64,000 bases of DNA, taken from the NCBI RefSeq assembly GCF_042654365.1, contig NZ_JBHSGG010000014.1, forward strand, positions 98,140 to 162,139. Reading direction: 5' to 3'. Positions 31,813 to 42,439 of the stretch are shown piece after piece. Under the pieces are notes generated by a model. It ran no database searches and was not told where the DNA came from. It saw only the letters and a list, made by a program, of their open reading frames with translations. Positions within the stretch are counted from its first letter, which is position 1, and every line of letters begins with the position of its first letter. The stretch is from Coralloluteibacterium thermophilum. Its GTDB lineage: Bacteria > Pseudomonadota > Gammaproteobacteria > Xanthomonadales > Xanthomonadaceae. The translations under genes were made by a program, and so were the position numbers.

Positions 31813-33147
31813 GTGCGAATTCCGATGCTCTCCCCGCTGGTGCTGGCACTGGCGATCGCCCATGGCGCACAGGCCGCGCCGCTCACCGACGTGCGTCCGC
31901 AGGACCTGCGCCTGGATGTCGACGCGCGTGGCGAGATCACCACCGCCAACCGTATGAACCTCTCGGACGGCAGCCGCAGCGCGGTGTTCCGCGTGCGCCT
32001 CGCGGCGGGACAGGCGGTGCGCCTCGAGCTGTCCGGCTCCCTGCGCGGCCGCCTCGCCGTGCTCGACGACGGCACCTTCGTCGCGGGCGCCGAGGGACGT
32101 GGCCTGACCTACCGTTCCGAGCGCGGCGGCGAAGTGCTGGTCGCCGTCAGCGGCGCCGACGGCGACGCCTACGGGCCCTTCGTCCTGCGGGCGACGGAGC
32201 AGGCGACCTATGCCGGCGGTCCGCTGCGCCCGGGCATGGACGTCAGCGACTGGATGCAGGGGGGCGGCAGCAAGCACTACGTCCTGGAGATCGCGGAACC
32301 GGCGCTCTACACCATCGACATGGCATCGACCGAGTTCGACTCCGTGCTGGAGCTGTCCGGTCCGTCCGGGCGCTTCAGCGACGACGACAGCGGGGAGGGC
32401 AGCCTCGACGCCCGCATCACGGCGGTCCTCGAACCCGGCACCTATGCCCTGGAAGCCAAGTCCTACGGCTCGGGCGGCGGCCAGTTCAGCCTGACGATCG
32501 CCGAGCGGGCGTTGCCCGAAGGCGTCTCGCTCCAGGGCGGCGGCGTGCTGCCCCTGGACGGCAGCACCGTCACGGGCTTCGCGACCCAGAGCGGCACCGA
32601 GTACACCCTGACCCTGTCCGAGCGCGCCGCACTCACCGTCGACATGCGCAGCAGCGAGGTGGACTCCTATCTGGAGCTGAGCGGCGAGGGCGTATCGATC
32701 AACGACGACGACGGCGGCGACGGGCTGGATGCGCGCATCGGCACCGTGCTCGGGCCGGGCACCTACACCGTGAAGGCCAGGAGCTTCAGCAACGACGCCG
32801 GCATGTTCACGCTCTCGGCGACGCTCGGCGAGGTGCCGGCCGACATCGGCGGCGGCGAACTGCGGGTCGGCACGCCGCACGAGACGATCCTGATGCCCGG
32901 GGCGAGGGATGCGTACAGCTTCAGCATCCGGCGCGCCGGCAACTACGTGATCGACATGACCTCGGACGCCATCGACAGCATGTTGAGCCTGCACCGCGAC
33001 GGCGAGGAGATCGCCAGCGACGACGACGGTGGCGACGGGCTGAACTCGCGCATCTCGATGCGCCTGGAGCGCGGCAGCTACACCCTGTACGCGCGCGCCC
33101 TGGGCTCGCGGAGCGGTGCCTACACGGTCTCGGTCCGCGCCGAGTGA
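31813..33147 (+). CDS. exported protein with four PPC-like Asp-rich repeats
   Basis: 444 residues from GTG 31813, after CAAGGACAGGAC. A signal peptide (MLSPLVLALAIAHGAQA) precedes four beta-rich modules of about 85-100 residues resembling bacterial pre-peptidase C-terminal (PPC) domains. Modules 2-4 share YxLxIxxxxxxTIDMxSxExDSxLELSG followed by an acidic turn (FSDDDSGEG, INDDDGGDGLDARI, ASDDDGGDGLNSRI) and GTYTLxA. The Asp clusters suggest calcium binding (inference). No catalytic domain is present, unlike most PPC proteins. It sits between recJ and prfB, where Xanthomonas carries rpfD. Confidence 0.8.
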   Translation: MRIPMLSPLVLALAIAHGAQAAPLTDVRPQDLRLDVDARGEITTANRMNLSDGSRSAVFRVRLAAGQAVRLELSGSLRGRLAVLDDGTFVAGAEGRGLTYRSERGGEVLVAVSGADGDAYGPFVLRATEQATYAGGPLRPGMDVSDWMQGGGSKHYVLEIAEPALYTIDMASTEFDSVLELSGPSGRFSDDDSGEGSLDARITAVLEPGTYALEAKSYGSGGGQFSLTIAERALPEGVSLQGGGVLPLDGSTVTGFATQSGTEYTLTLSERAALTVDMRSSEVDSYLELSGEGVSINDDDGGDGLDARIGTVLGPGTYTVKARSFSNDAGMFTLSATLGEVPADIGGGELRVGTPHETILMPGARDAYSFSIRRAGNYVIDMTSDAIDSMLSLHRDGEEIASDDDGGDGLNSRISMRLERGSYTLYARALGSRSGAYTVSVRAE

Positions 33148-33243
33148 TGCGGCGCCGGACGCGGCGCTCCGTCGCCGCGTCCGGCCCGACGCTCTGGTAT
33201 CCTTCGCGGTCTTTTTTCACGCACACCGCAGGACACCGGGCCC

Positions 33244-34369
33244 ATGATCGAGCTCAATCCCGTCCGCCAGCGCATCGTCGACCTCAAGGGTCGGCTGGAT
33301 GCGCTGAGGGGGTATCTTTGACTACGACCTCAAGGTCGAGCGGTTGGAGGAAGTCGACCGCGAACTGGAACACCCCGACGTCTGGAACGAGCCGGAGCGC
33401 GCCCAGGCCCTGGGCCGCGAACGCGCCTCGCTGGAGCGCGTAGTCGGCGGCATCCGCCGCATGAGCGAGGGCCTGACCGGCGCCGAGGAGCTCCTCGAGC
33501 TCGCCGAGGCCGAGAACGACGAGGACACCGCGCAGGCGGTGGTCGAGGACGTGGACCGCTACGCCCGCGAGCTCGAGCAGCTCGAGTTCCAGCGCATGTT
33601 CTCCGGGCAGATGGATTCGGCCGCGGCATTCGTCGACATCCAGGCCGGCGCCGGCGGCACCGAGGCCCAGGACTGGGCGGAGATGCTGCTGCGCATGTAC
33701 CTGCGCTGGGCGGAGTCGCGCGGCTGGAAGGCCGAGCTCATGGAGGCGTCCGCGGGCGAGGTCGCCGGCATCAAGTCCGCCACCTTCCGCGTGGAGGGCG
33801 ACTACGCCTACGGCTGGCTGAAGACCGAGACCGGCGTGCACCGGCTGGTGCGCAAGAGCCCGTTCGATTCCGACAACCGCCGGCACACCTCGTTCACCTC
33901 GGTGTTCGTGTCGCCGGAAGTCGACGACGACATCGAGATCGACATCAACCCGGCCGACCTCAAGACCGACGTGTACCGCTCCAGCGGCGCCGGCGGCCAG
34001 CACGTCAACAAGACCGAATCGGCGGTGCGCATCACCCACGTGCCGAGCGGGGTCGTGGTGGCCTGCCAGACCGAACGCTCGCAGCACGCCAACCGCGACC
34101 GCGCGATGAAGATGCTCAAGGCCAAGCTGTACGAGCTGGAGCTGCAGAAGCGCAACGCGGAGAAGGACGCGCTGGAAGCCTCGAAGTCGGACATCGGCTG
34201 GGGCAGCCAGATCCGCAACTACGTGCTCGACCAGTCGCGCATCAAGGACCTGCGCACGGGCGTCGAGCGCAGCGACACCCAGAAGGTGCTCGACGGCGAC
34301 ATCGACGACTTCGTCGAGGCCGCGCTCAAGGCCGGACTGGACGCCGGCGCCAAGCGCATCGACGCCTGA
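33244..34369 (+). CDS. prfB: peptide chain release factor 2 (programmed +1 frameshift)
   Basis: RF2 terminates translation at UGA and UAA. The coding region is split. ATG 33244 opens 25 codons (MIELNPVRQRIVDLKGRLDALRGYL) ended by UGA at 33319-33321. Reading resumes in +1 from GAC at 33320 and continues to 34369, giving about 374 residues. The GGQ motif (SSGAGGQHVNKTES) and the RF2 stop-codon-recognition SPF motif (VRKSPFDSDNRRHTSF) are intact. Located between the PPC-repeat gene and lysS, as in the Xanthomonas rpf cluster. Confidence 0.95.
33307..33321 (+). promoter_or_regulatory. prfB programmed frameshift site
   Basis: AGGGGG (33307-33312), an internal Shine-Dalgarno-like element, lies three bases before CTT-TGA (33316-33321). 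This is the canonical RF2 autoregulatory site: low RF2 leads to pausing at UGA and a +1 slip on CUU. Confidence 0.95.
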
Positions 34370-34458
34370 CCGGCGGGCCGCACGGCGGAGGCCGGGCCGG
34401 CAGGCCCGCCTCCGTCTCCTTCCGTTCCTCCATCCCTCCTCACTGTCCACGCCGTCCC

Positions 34459-35976
<1,518 letters not shown>

Positions 35977-36120
35977 GCCGGGGCCCCCGGCGGCCCGGCC
36001 GCCCGCCCGCGTGCGGACCGGGCGCCACGGCAGCGGCGGCCCTTCCTGTGCCAGCCCGCCGGCGTTAACCTCGGGATCGCTGGCGCCTCCGGCCGGTGGG
36101 ATCGCTAAGGAGTCCAGTCC

Positions 36121-37194
36121 ATGAACGTCCTGATCGTCGACGACCTTCCGTCGCAGCGGACCATGCTGCGGCACGTGATCGAGGACATCGGGTCCGAGAT
36201 CAAGGTCACCGATTTCGGCGACCCGGTCGAGGCCCTGCTGTGGTCGCAGACCGCGCATCCCGACCTGCTGCTCCTCGACTACCGCATGCCCAAGCTCGAC
36301 GGGCTGGAGTTCGCGCGGCGCTTCCGGCGCCCGCTGACCCACCGCGACGTGCCGGTCGTGCTGATCACGGTGGTGGGCGACGAGCCCGTCCGCAACGCGG
36401 CGCTGGATGCCGGGGTGATCGACTTCATGGTGAAGCCGATCAAGCCGCGCGAGCTGCGCGCGCGCTGTCGCAACCTGCTCGAACTCCGCCAGCAGCAGCA
36501 ATCGCTGAAATCGCGCACCCGCGTGCTGGAGCGCCAGCTGCTGTCGAGCATGCACGAGCTGGAGGAGCGCGAGCGGGAGATCCTGCTGCGCCTGGCCCGC
36601 GCGACCGAGCACCGGACCGGCGCCAGCCTGCAGCAGACCGAGCGCATGAGCCGCTACGCCGGCCTGCTCGCCGAGGCCCTGGGGCTGCCGGACGAGGACG
36701 TGCGCACCATCGAGATGGCGGCGCCGCTGGTGGCGATCGGCAAGATCGCCGTGTCGGACGCCATCATGCTCAAGGCCGGGCCGCTCGACCCGGAGGAGTT
36801 CGAGGCCGTCAAGCGGCACCCGCTGGTCAGCCACGAGATCCTGCGCGACAGCCGCAGCCGCTTCGTCCAGGCCGGCGCCACCATCGCGCTGCACTACCGC
36901 GAGCGCTGGGACGGCAGCGGCTACCCGGCGGGGCTGCGCGGCACCGACATCCCCATGCCGGCGCGCATCGTCGCCGTCGCCGACGTGCTCGAGGCGCTGA
37001 CCAGCCCGCGCCCGTACCGCGAGGCCTGGAGCCTCGACGCCGCCTTCGACCACCTGCGGCAGCAGGCCGGCGCCCAGTTCGACCCGGAGGTGATCCGCGT
37101 GGCGCTGGCGTGCCGTCCGCGGCTCGAGGAGGTGTACCGCTACTTCTCCGGTGCGCCGGAAGATGCGGATGCCGCTGCCGGAGGCGCCTGCTGA
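36121..37194 (+). CDS. rpfG: RpfG-type response regulator with degenerate HD-GYP domain
   Basis: 357 residues. The receiver domain (1-120) is intact: Asp7/Asp8, phospho-acceptor Asp53 (LLLLDYRMPK), Thr83, Lys105. A coiled linker leads to an HD-GYP domain (about 150-340). The WDGSGYP signature (263-269) is kept, but the HD pair is Val204-Ala205 (APLVAIGKIA). The TGxH histidine is Ser169, the second of the HH pair is Tyr259 (ALHYRERWDG), and the usual Asp after ADV is Glu291 in ADVLEAL. In Xanthomonas RpfG these residues support c-di-GMP hydrolysis, so this copy is probably inactive. Position and pairing with rpfC justify the name. AAGGAGT precedes the ATG. Confidence 0.88.
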   Translation: MNVLIVDDLPSQRTMLRHVIEDIGSEIKVTDFGDPVEALLWSQTAHPDLLLLDYRMPKLDGLEFARRFRRPLTHRDVPVVLITVVGDEPVRNAALDAGVIDFMVKPIKPRELRARCRNLLELRQQQQSLKSRTRVLERQLLSSMHELEEREREILLRLARATEHRTGASLQQTERMSRYAGLLAEALGLPDEDVRTIEMAAPLVAIGKIAVSDAIMLKAGPLDPEEFEAVKRHPLVSHEILRDSRSRFVQAGATIALHYRERWDGSGYPAGLRGTDIPMPARIVAVADVLEALTSPRPYREAWSLDAAFDHLRQQAGAQFDPEVIRVALACRPRLEEVYRYFSGAPEDADAAAGGAC

Positions 37195-37212
37195 CCGGCA
37201 GGCGGAGCATGG

Positions 37213-39363
37213 ATGTCGTCCCGAGCGCCGATTCCCATCACGTCCCTGCGCACGCTCGTGGCGCGCTTCAGGGGGCGCCCGGACAGTGAGCACGAGCAGG
37301 CGCTCGTGCGCCTGGTCATCCTCGGCCTGGTCCTGACCTACCTGCTGGTGGTGGTGGCGGGCACGCCCGAGGTGGCGGAGCCGCTGCGCATCTCGCTGGG
37401 CTTCCTGAGCGTCGCCTTCGTGGTGGCGGTCTCGATCCTCGTGTCGATCGCGTTGCACCCGGGCGTGTCGTACGTGCGGCGGGTGGTCGGGATGATCTCC
37501 GACTACAGCCTGATGGGCGTGGGCATGGTGCTGATCGGCGACATGCTGGCGCCGCTGTACGTCGTGATCCTGTGGGTGACGGTCGGCAACGGCCTGCGCT
37601 TCGGCACGCGCTTCCTGTACGCAGCCGTGGCCATCGCCTGCGCCACCTTCACCACGGTGCTGCTGATCACGCCGTACTGGCAGGCCAACCCCTGGCTCGG
37701 CTGGGGCCTGCTCGGCGGCCTCGCGGCGGTGCCGCTGTACCTGAGCTCGCTGCTCAAGGCGCTGATGCGGGCGACCGAGGACGCCAAGCGCGCCAACGAA
37801 GCCAAGAGCCGCTTCCTGGCCAACATGAGCCACGAGTTCCGCACGCCGCTCAACGGCATCGTGGGCATGTCGGAGCTGCTCATCACCACGCCGCTGACCC
37901 AGGAGCAGCGCGACAGCGCGGAGGTCATCCAGACCTCCGCGCGGGCGCTGCAGCTGCTGGTCGAGGACGTGCTCGACATCGCCACGATCGAGGCCGGCAA
38001 GCTCAAGCGCAGCGACGCGGACTTCGACCTCCAGGAACTGGTGCGCGGCATCCACGTCATGCTGCTGTCGCAGGCCCAGGACAAGGGGCTGGCGTTCGAG
38101 ACCAGGATCGCGCCCGGCGTGCCCGAGCGGGTGCACGGCGACGCGGGACACCTGCGCCAGATCCTGGTCAACCTGCTTTCCAACGCGATCAAGTTCACGG
38201 AGGAGGGGCGGGTCTCGCTGGACGTCGAGGCGATCGAGCGCAACGACGCCGGTGCGCGCCTGCGGTTCTCCGTGCGCGACACCGGCATCGGCATTCCGCC
38301 GGCGGCGCTGTCGCGCATCTTCCGCGCCTTCGAGCAGCTCGACAGCGGCCACGCGCGCCGCTTCGGCGGCACCGGGCTGGGCACGACCATCGCCAAGGCG
38401 CTGACCGAGCTGCTGGGCGGCAGCATCTCGGTGCAGAGCAAGGAGGGCGCGGGTTCGCTGTTCCAGGTGGAGCTGCCGTTCGCCAATCCGCAGTCCGAGG
38501 CCGTGCCGGCGGGTGGCGACGCCGGCAACGTCATCGCCTTCGACGATCCCTTCGTCAGGCATCGGGCGCGGGTCAGGCCGCTCAAGGTGCTGGTGGCGGA
38601 CGACCAGCCGGCCAACCTCATGGTCATGCGTCGCCTGCTCGAGAAGGCGGGGCACCAGCCGCGGACCGTGGACAACGGCGACGAGGTGCTCGACGCGATC
38701 GAGACCACCCGCTTCGACGTGGTCATCGTCGACCTGCACATGCCGGGCCTGTCCGGCATCGAGATCATCAAGCAGGCGCGCTTCATCGAGGCCGGGCGCA
38801 AGCGCACGCCCTTCATCGTGCTCACCGCCGACGCGACGTCGGAGACCCTGCTGGAAAGCGAACGCGCCGGCGCCTATGCGTTCCTCACCAAGCCGGTGGT
38901 GGTCGGCAGGCTGCTCGACCACCTGGCGGAGATCGCCAGCACCGGCGGCAAGTCCGGCGCGCCCATGGCCGCGCCGGCGGCCGACGCGGGACTGGTGTCC
39001 GACAGCATCCTGCAGGAACTCGCGGAGCTCGGCCTGGGCGAGGAGTTCCTCGCGCGCTTCCTCGGCGAGTGCGCGCGCGACGCGCGCAGGTGCATCGGCG
39101 AGCTCCAGGACTCCGGGGAGGCCGGGCGCTGGGACGAGTTCAGGGACGCCTGCCATGCGCTCAAGGGCGTGGCGGGCAACATGGGCGCCATGCAGCTCGC
39201 GGCGACGGCCTCGGACGCGATGCGCCTGGCCAACTGGCAGTTGCCGCGCGAATGGAAGCCGCGGGTCAAGCTCTGCCGGCAGCAGCTCGAACTCACCCTT
39301 GCCGCCCTGCGGCAGCGCGGGCAGGCCATCGCCCTGGAGGGCGACGGGGAGGCTCCGAACTAG
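37213..39363 (+). CDS. rpfC: RpfC hybrid sensor histidine kinase (DSF sensor)
   Basis: 716-residue inner-membrane sensor. About five hydrophobic helices lie between residues 30 and 180. They are followed by HisKA with phospho-His207 (FLANMSHEFRTPLNG), HATPase (QILVNLLSNAIKF, DTGIGIPP, GGTGLGTTIAKAL), a receiver domain with Asp507 (VVIVDLHMPG), and a C-terminal HPt domain with His648 (ACHALKGVAGNMG). This four-step phosphorelay layout is that of RpfC, which binds DSF and controls RpfG; its receiver also restrains RpfF. It starts 18 bases after rpfG, with no rpfH between them, and is convergent with rpfF as in Xanthomonas. Confidence 0.95.
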   Translation: MSSRAPIPITSLRTLVARFRGRPDSEHEQALVRLVILGLVLTYLLVVVAGTPEVAEPLRISLGFLSVAFVVAVSILVSIALHPGVSYVRRVVGMISDYSLMGVGMVLIGDMLAPLYVVILWVTVGNGLRFGTRFLYAAVAIACATFTTVLLITPYWQANPWLGWGLLGGLAAVPLYLSSLLKALMRATEDAKRANEAKSRFLANMSHEFRTPLNGIVGMSELLITTPLTQEQRDSAEVIQTSARALQLLVEDVLDIATIEAGKLKRSDADFDLQELVRGIHVMLLSQAQDKGLAFETRIAPGVPERVHGDAGHLRQILVNLLSNAIKFTEEGRVSLDVEAIERNDAGARLRFSVRDTGIGIPPAALSRIFRAFEQLDSGHARRFGGTGLGTTIAKALTELLGGSISVQSKEGAGSLFQVELPFANPQSEAVPAGGDAGNVIAFDDPFVRHRARVRPLKVLVADDQPANLMVMRRLLEKAGHQPRTVDNGDEVLDAIETTRFDVVIVDLHMPGLSGIEIIKQARFIEAGRKRTPFIVLTADATSETLLESERAGAYAFLTKPVVVGRLLDHLAEIASTGGKSGAPMAAPAADAGLVSDSILQELAELGLGEEFLARFLGECARDARRCIGELQDSGEAGRWDEFRDACHALKGVAGNMGAMQLAATASDAMRLANWQLPREWKPRVKLCRQQLELTLAALRQRGQAIALEGDGEAPN

Positions 39364-39535
39364 GAGCGGGAACGTCGGCGAGGTCGGTCGCGGGTGGCCC
39401 GGAGGGGCCGGTCCTGCCGACGCGCAGGCGGCATCGCTCGGTTGCGTATCGAAGTACGCGCTCTCGCTCTTCCCTGTCCTGCACGCCAGGCAGAACCGGC
39501 GCGGCGTACGCCAGAGTGCCTTCGATCCCGAAGGC

Positions 39536-40456
39536 TCAGAACGTCCCCAGCGCGGCCCGCTCGTCCAGGCCGGGCGACACGGCGTCCGGGCGGCGCAGCT
39601 GCGCGCGGATCAGTCGGTCCATCATCCTGAGCGAGCGGTCGCCGAGCTGCAGCGCGGTGTCCACCCACACCTCGACGATGCGCATCAGCTCGTCGTGGCG
39701 CACCGGCGCCACCGTCTCGCGCACCCGGTGCAGCGCGAGGCGCGCGGTGGCGATGCGACGGTTGCGGCGGACCAGGTCCTCGACCGCGCGCACGCCTTCG
39801 CCCTTGCCGACCAGCACGTCGACGATGCCCATCGCGTGCAGTTCGTCGCTGGAGTACATGACGCCGTTGAGCATCATCTCCTCGGCGAGCTTCGGGCTGA
39901 CCCGGCGCGAGAGCAGGGTGTAGGCGCCCATGCCGGGGAACAGGCCGAACAGCACCTCGGGGAAGCCCATCTGCACGCCGGTCTCGGCGACGATGGTCTG
40001 GCAGGCGAGGGCGAGTTCCAGCCCCCCGCCCAGCGCGTCGCCTTCCACGAGCGCGACGGTGTGCAGGTTGGGGTGGATGCGGCTGGCGAGCAGGTGCACC
40101 GCGTCCACGCATTCGCGGGCGTAGCGGGTGAGGTGTTCGCGGTCGCGCCTGCGGATGGCCTCCGCGAACAGGCCGAGATCGCCGCCGAGGTTGAAGACGT
40201 GCGCATCGGAGGCGAGGACGACGTGACCGAGGTGCCCCGGCGTCGCGTCCGCGCGGCGACCCACCTGTTCGATGGTCCGCTGCGCGAACAGCCGGAGTTC
40301 CTTGAGCAGCCGGGGAGAGAAGCAGGGCCGGTAGGCCGGGTCGGCGAACGCCTGCGCAGCGTGCATGAAGCACCAGTGGGTGTCGGCTGCCGAGTCGGTC
40401 TGGATGCGCAGCGCGCTGCCGGCGGATTCGCGGTGGAGGACTTCGATGTTGTTCAT
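39536..40456 (-). CDS. rpfF: DSF synthase RpfF (enoyl-CoA hydratase/thioesterase family)
   Basis: Crotonase-fold enzyme that makes cis-2-unsaturated fatty acid signals (DSF family) from 3-hydroxyacyl-ACP by dehydration and thioester cleavage. 306 residues. The catalytic glutamates are present with correct 20-residue spacing: Glu147 (GGGLELALACQ) and Glu167 (MGFPEVLFGLFPGMGA), corresponding to Glu141 and Glu161 in Xanthomonas campestris. ATG 40456 gives MNNIEVLHRESAG; longer in-frame starts lie in non-conserved sequence. Convergent with rpfC; separated from rpfB by a terminator, so it probably has its own promoter in 40457-40640. Confidence 0.95.
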   Translation of the reverse strand: MNNIEVLHRESAGSALRIQTDSAADTHWCFMHAAQAFADPAYRPCFSPRLLKELRLFAQRTIEQVGRRADATPGHLGHVVLASDAHVFNLGGDLGLFAEAIRRRDREHLTRYARECVDAVHLLASRIHPNLHTVALVEGDALGGGLELALACQTIVAETGVQMGFPEVLFGLFPGMGAYTLLSRRVSPKLAEEMMLNGVMYSSDELHAMGIVDVLVGKGEGVRAVEDLVRRNRRIATARLALHRVRETVAPVRHDELMRIVEVWVDTALQLGDRSLRMMDRLIRAQLRRPDAVSPGLDERAALGTF

Positions 40457-40640
40457 GGCGACCCCTGTCGGACGGGCCTGGGCGAGCGGTACGGGCGCAG
40501 GCCGATGGTGGGAAGGTGTGCTCGCCGCGATTACTAGATCGCGGCCCTCGAGCAAAGTAAAGCTGCCCGCGGGGTGTCCTTCGCGATGTCAAGGCCGAAA
40601 GGTCTGGGGTGCGCGGGCGTGGCGGCGACGCCCGCAAACG

Positions 40641-40664
40641 AAAAGACCCGCCGTGCGGCGGGTC
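40641..40664 (-). terminator. rho-independent terminator between rpfB and rpfF
   Basis: On the minus strand GACCCGCCG and CGGCGGGTC (40664-40645) form a perfect stem with a 2-base loop (or 8 bp with 4), followed by TTTTCGTTT from 40644. It starts 26 bases past the rpfB stop. Confidence 0.85.
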
Positions 40665-40689
40665 CTTCGGATGCGGAGCGGGGCGGCGG

Positions 40690-42384
40690 TCAGGCCGTTT
40701 CGGTCTCCTTCGGGACGATCTGCTCGCGGAGCTCGCGGCGCAGGATCTTGCCCACGTTGCTCTTGGGCAGCTCGTCGCGGAACTCCACCAGGCGCGGCTG
40801 CTTGTAGCCGGTGAGGTTCTCGCGACAGAAGGCCTGCACGTCCTCGGCCGTCAGCGAGGCATCCTTGCGCACGATCACGGCCATCACCTTCTCGCCGGAG
40901 CGTTCGTCGGGGACGCCGATGACCGCGACCTCGAGCACCTCCGGCATCTGCGCGATGACGTCCTCGACCTCGTTCGGGTACACGTTGAAGCCGGACACCA
41001 GGATCATGTCCTTCTTGCGGTCGACGATGTAGACGAAGCCGTCGGGATCGATGCGCGCCATGTCGCCGGTGTGCAGCCAGCCGTCCGCGTCGATCGCCCG
41101 CGCCGTTTCCTCCGGCCGGCGCCAGTAGCCCGCCATGACCTGCGGGCCCTTGATGCACAGCTCGCCGATCTCGCCGTGGGGAAGGATCTGCCCCTCCTCG
41201 TTCTTGATGCAGGCGTCGGTGGAGCAGATCGGCAGGCCGATCGAGCCGCTGTACTCGGCGATGTCCATCGGGTTGATGCAGGCCGCGGGGGAGGTCTCGG
41301 TGAGGCCGTAGGCCTCGACCAGCGTGCAGCCGGTGACCTTCTTCCAGCGCTCGGCCACCGCGCGCTGCACGGCCATGCCGCCGCCCAGGGTCATCTGCAG
41401 GTGGGAGAAGTCCACCTCGTCGAAGCCCGGCGTGTTGAGCAGGCCGTTGAAGAGCGTGTTGACGCCGGTGATCGCGGTGAAGCGGGCGCCCTTGAGCTCC
41501 TTGACGAAGCCCTTCATGTCGCGCGGATTGGTGATGAGGAGGTTCAGCCCGCCGAACTTCATGAAGACCAGGCAGTTCGCCGTCAGCGCGAAGATGTGGT
41601 ACAGCGGCAGCGCCGTGACGATGACCGTCTCGCCCGGCCTGGCGTTGTTGCCGAGCCACGCCGAGGCCTGCTGCATGTTGGCCACCATGTTGCGGTGGGT
41701 GAGCATGGCGCCCTTGGCGACGCCGGTGGTGCCGCCGGTGTACTGCAGGAAGGCCACGTCGCCGTTGTCGATGCGGACCTCGGGCAGCGGCCGCTGCGCG
41801 CCGATGCGCAGCGCCTCGCGGAAGCGGATGGCGCCGTGCAGGGTGTAGTCCGGGACCTGCTTGCGCACGTACTTCAGCACGAAGTTGATGAGCGGGCCCT
41901 TCGGCAGGCCGAGCATGTCGCCCACGCCCGTGGTGACGACCTGCCTCACCTGGGTCTCGCCGATGACCTGCTCGACCACGTGCGCGAAGTTGTCCAGCAC
42001 CACGATCGCGGTGGCGCCGGAATCCACGAGCTGGTGCTTGAGCTCGCGTGCGGTGTACATCGGGTTGGTGTTGACCACGGTGAGCCCGGCGCGCAGCACG
42101 CCGAAGATCGCCACCGGGTACTGCAGCACGTTGGGCAGCATCAGGGCGACGCGGTCGCCCTTCTTGAGCTTGAGCTCGTTGAGCAGGTAGCTCGCGAAGT
42201 GGGTGCTGAGGCGGTCGATGTCGCCGTAGGTCAGGACCTTGCCGAAATTCGAGAACGCCGGCCTGTCGCGGAAGGTCTCGCAGGATGCGGACAGCACCGC
42301 TACGATCGACGGATACTCGTCAGGGTCGATCTCCGCCGGCACACCTGCCGGGTAGTTGCGCAGCCACGGGCGCTCCGAAGTCAT
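40690..42384 (-). CDS. rpfB: RpfB, long-chain fatty acyl-CoA ligase (FadD family)
   Basis: 564-residue adenylate-forming enzyme activating fatty acids to CoA thioesters. In Xanthomonas, RpfB lowers DSF levels through such activity. The AMP-binding motif is QYTGGTTGVAKGAMLTHRN; later motifs are EAYGLTETSPAACINP, DGWLHTGDMARIDPDGFVYIVDRKKDMI, and the C-terminal lysine region LPKSNVGKILRREL. ATG 42384 follows GGAGGGAAAGAAC, a strong ribosome binding site, and gives MTSERPWLRNYPAGVPAEID. Divergent from a lipoprotein gene. Confidence 0.93.
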   Translation of the reverse strand: MTSERPWLRNYPAGVPAEIDPDEYPSIVAVLSASCETFRDRPAFSNFGKVLTYGDIDRLSTHFASYLLNELKLKKGDRVALMLPNVLQYPVAIFGVLRAGLTVVNTNPMYTARELKHQLVDSGATAIVVLDNFAHVVEQVIGETQVRQVVTTGVGDMLGLPKGPLINFVLKYVRKQVPDYTLHGAIRFREALRIGAQRPLPEVRIDNGDVAFLQYTGGTTGVAKGAMLTHRNMVANMQQASAWLGNNARPGETVIVTALPLYHIFALTANCLVFMKFGGLNLLITNPRDMKGFVKELKGARFTAITGVNTLFNGLLNTPGFDEVDFSHLQMTLGGGMAVQRAVAERWKKVTGCTLVEAYGLTETSPAACINPMDIAEYSGSIGLPICSTDACIKNEEGQILPHGEIGELCIKGPQVMAGYWRRPEETARAIDADGWLHTGDMARIDPDGFVYIVDRKKDMILVSGFNVYPNEVEDVIAQMPEVLEVAVIGVPDERSGEKVMAVIVRKDASLTAEDVQAFCRENLTGYKQPRLVEFRDELPKSNVGKILRRELREQIVPKETETA

Positions 42385-42439
42385 GTTCTTTCCCTCCTGT
42401 TTCTTCTCGGCAGCCCGGTCGTCGCGACGGCCGCGCGTT

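Noticed and set aside
33148..33243. rpfD (LytTR regulator) expected near prfB
   Set aside because: The only gene between recJ and prfB is the PPC-repeat protein; no LytTR-like sequence is present.
37195..37212. rpfH between rpfG and rpfC
   Set aside because: Only 18 bases separate the two genes.
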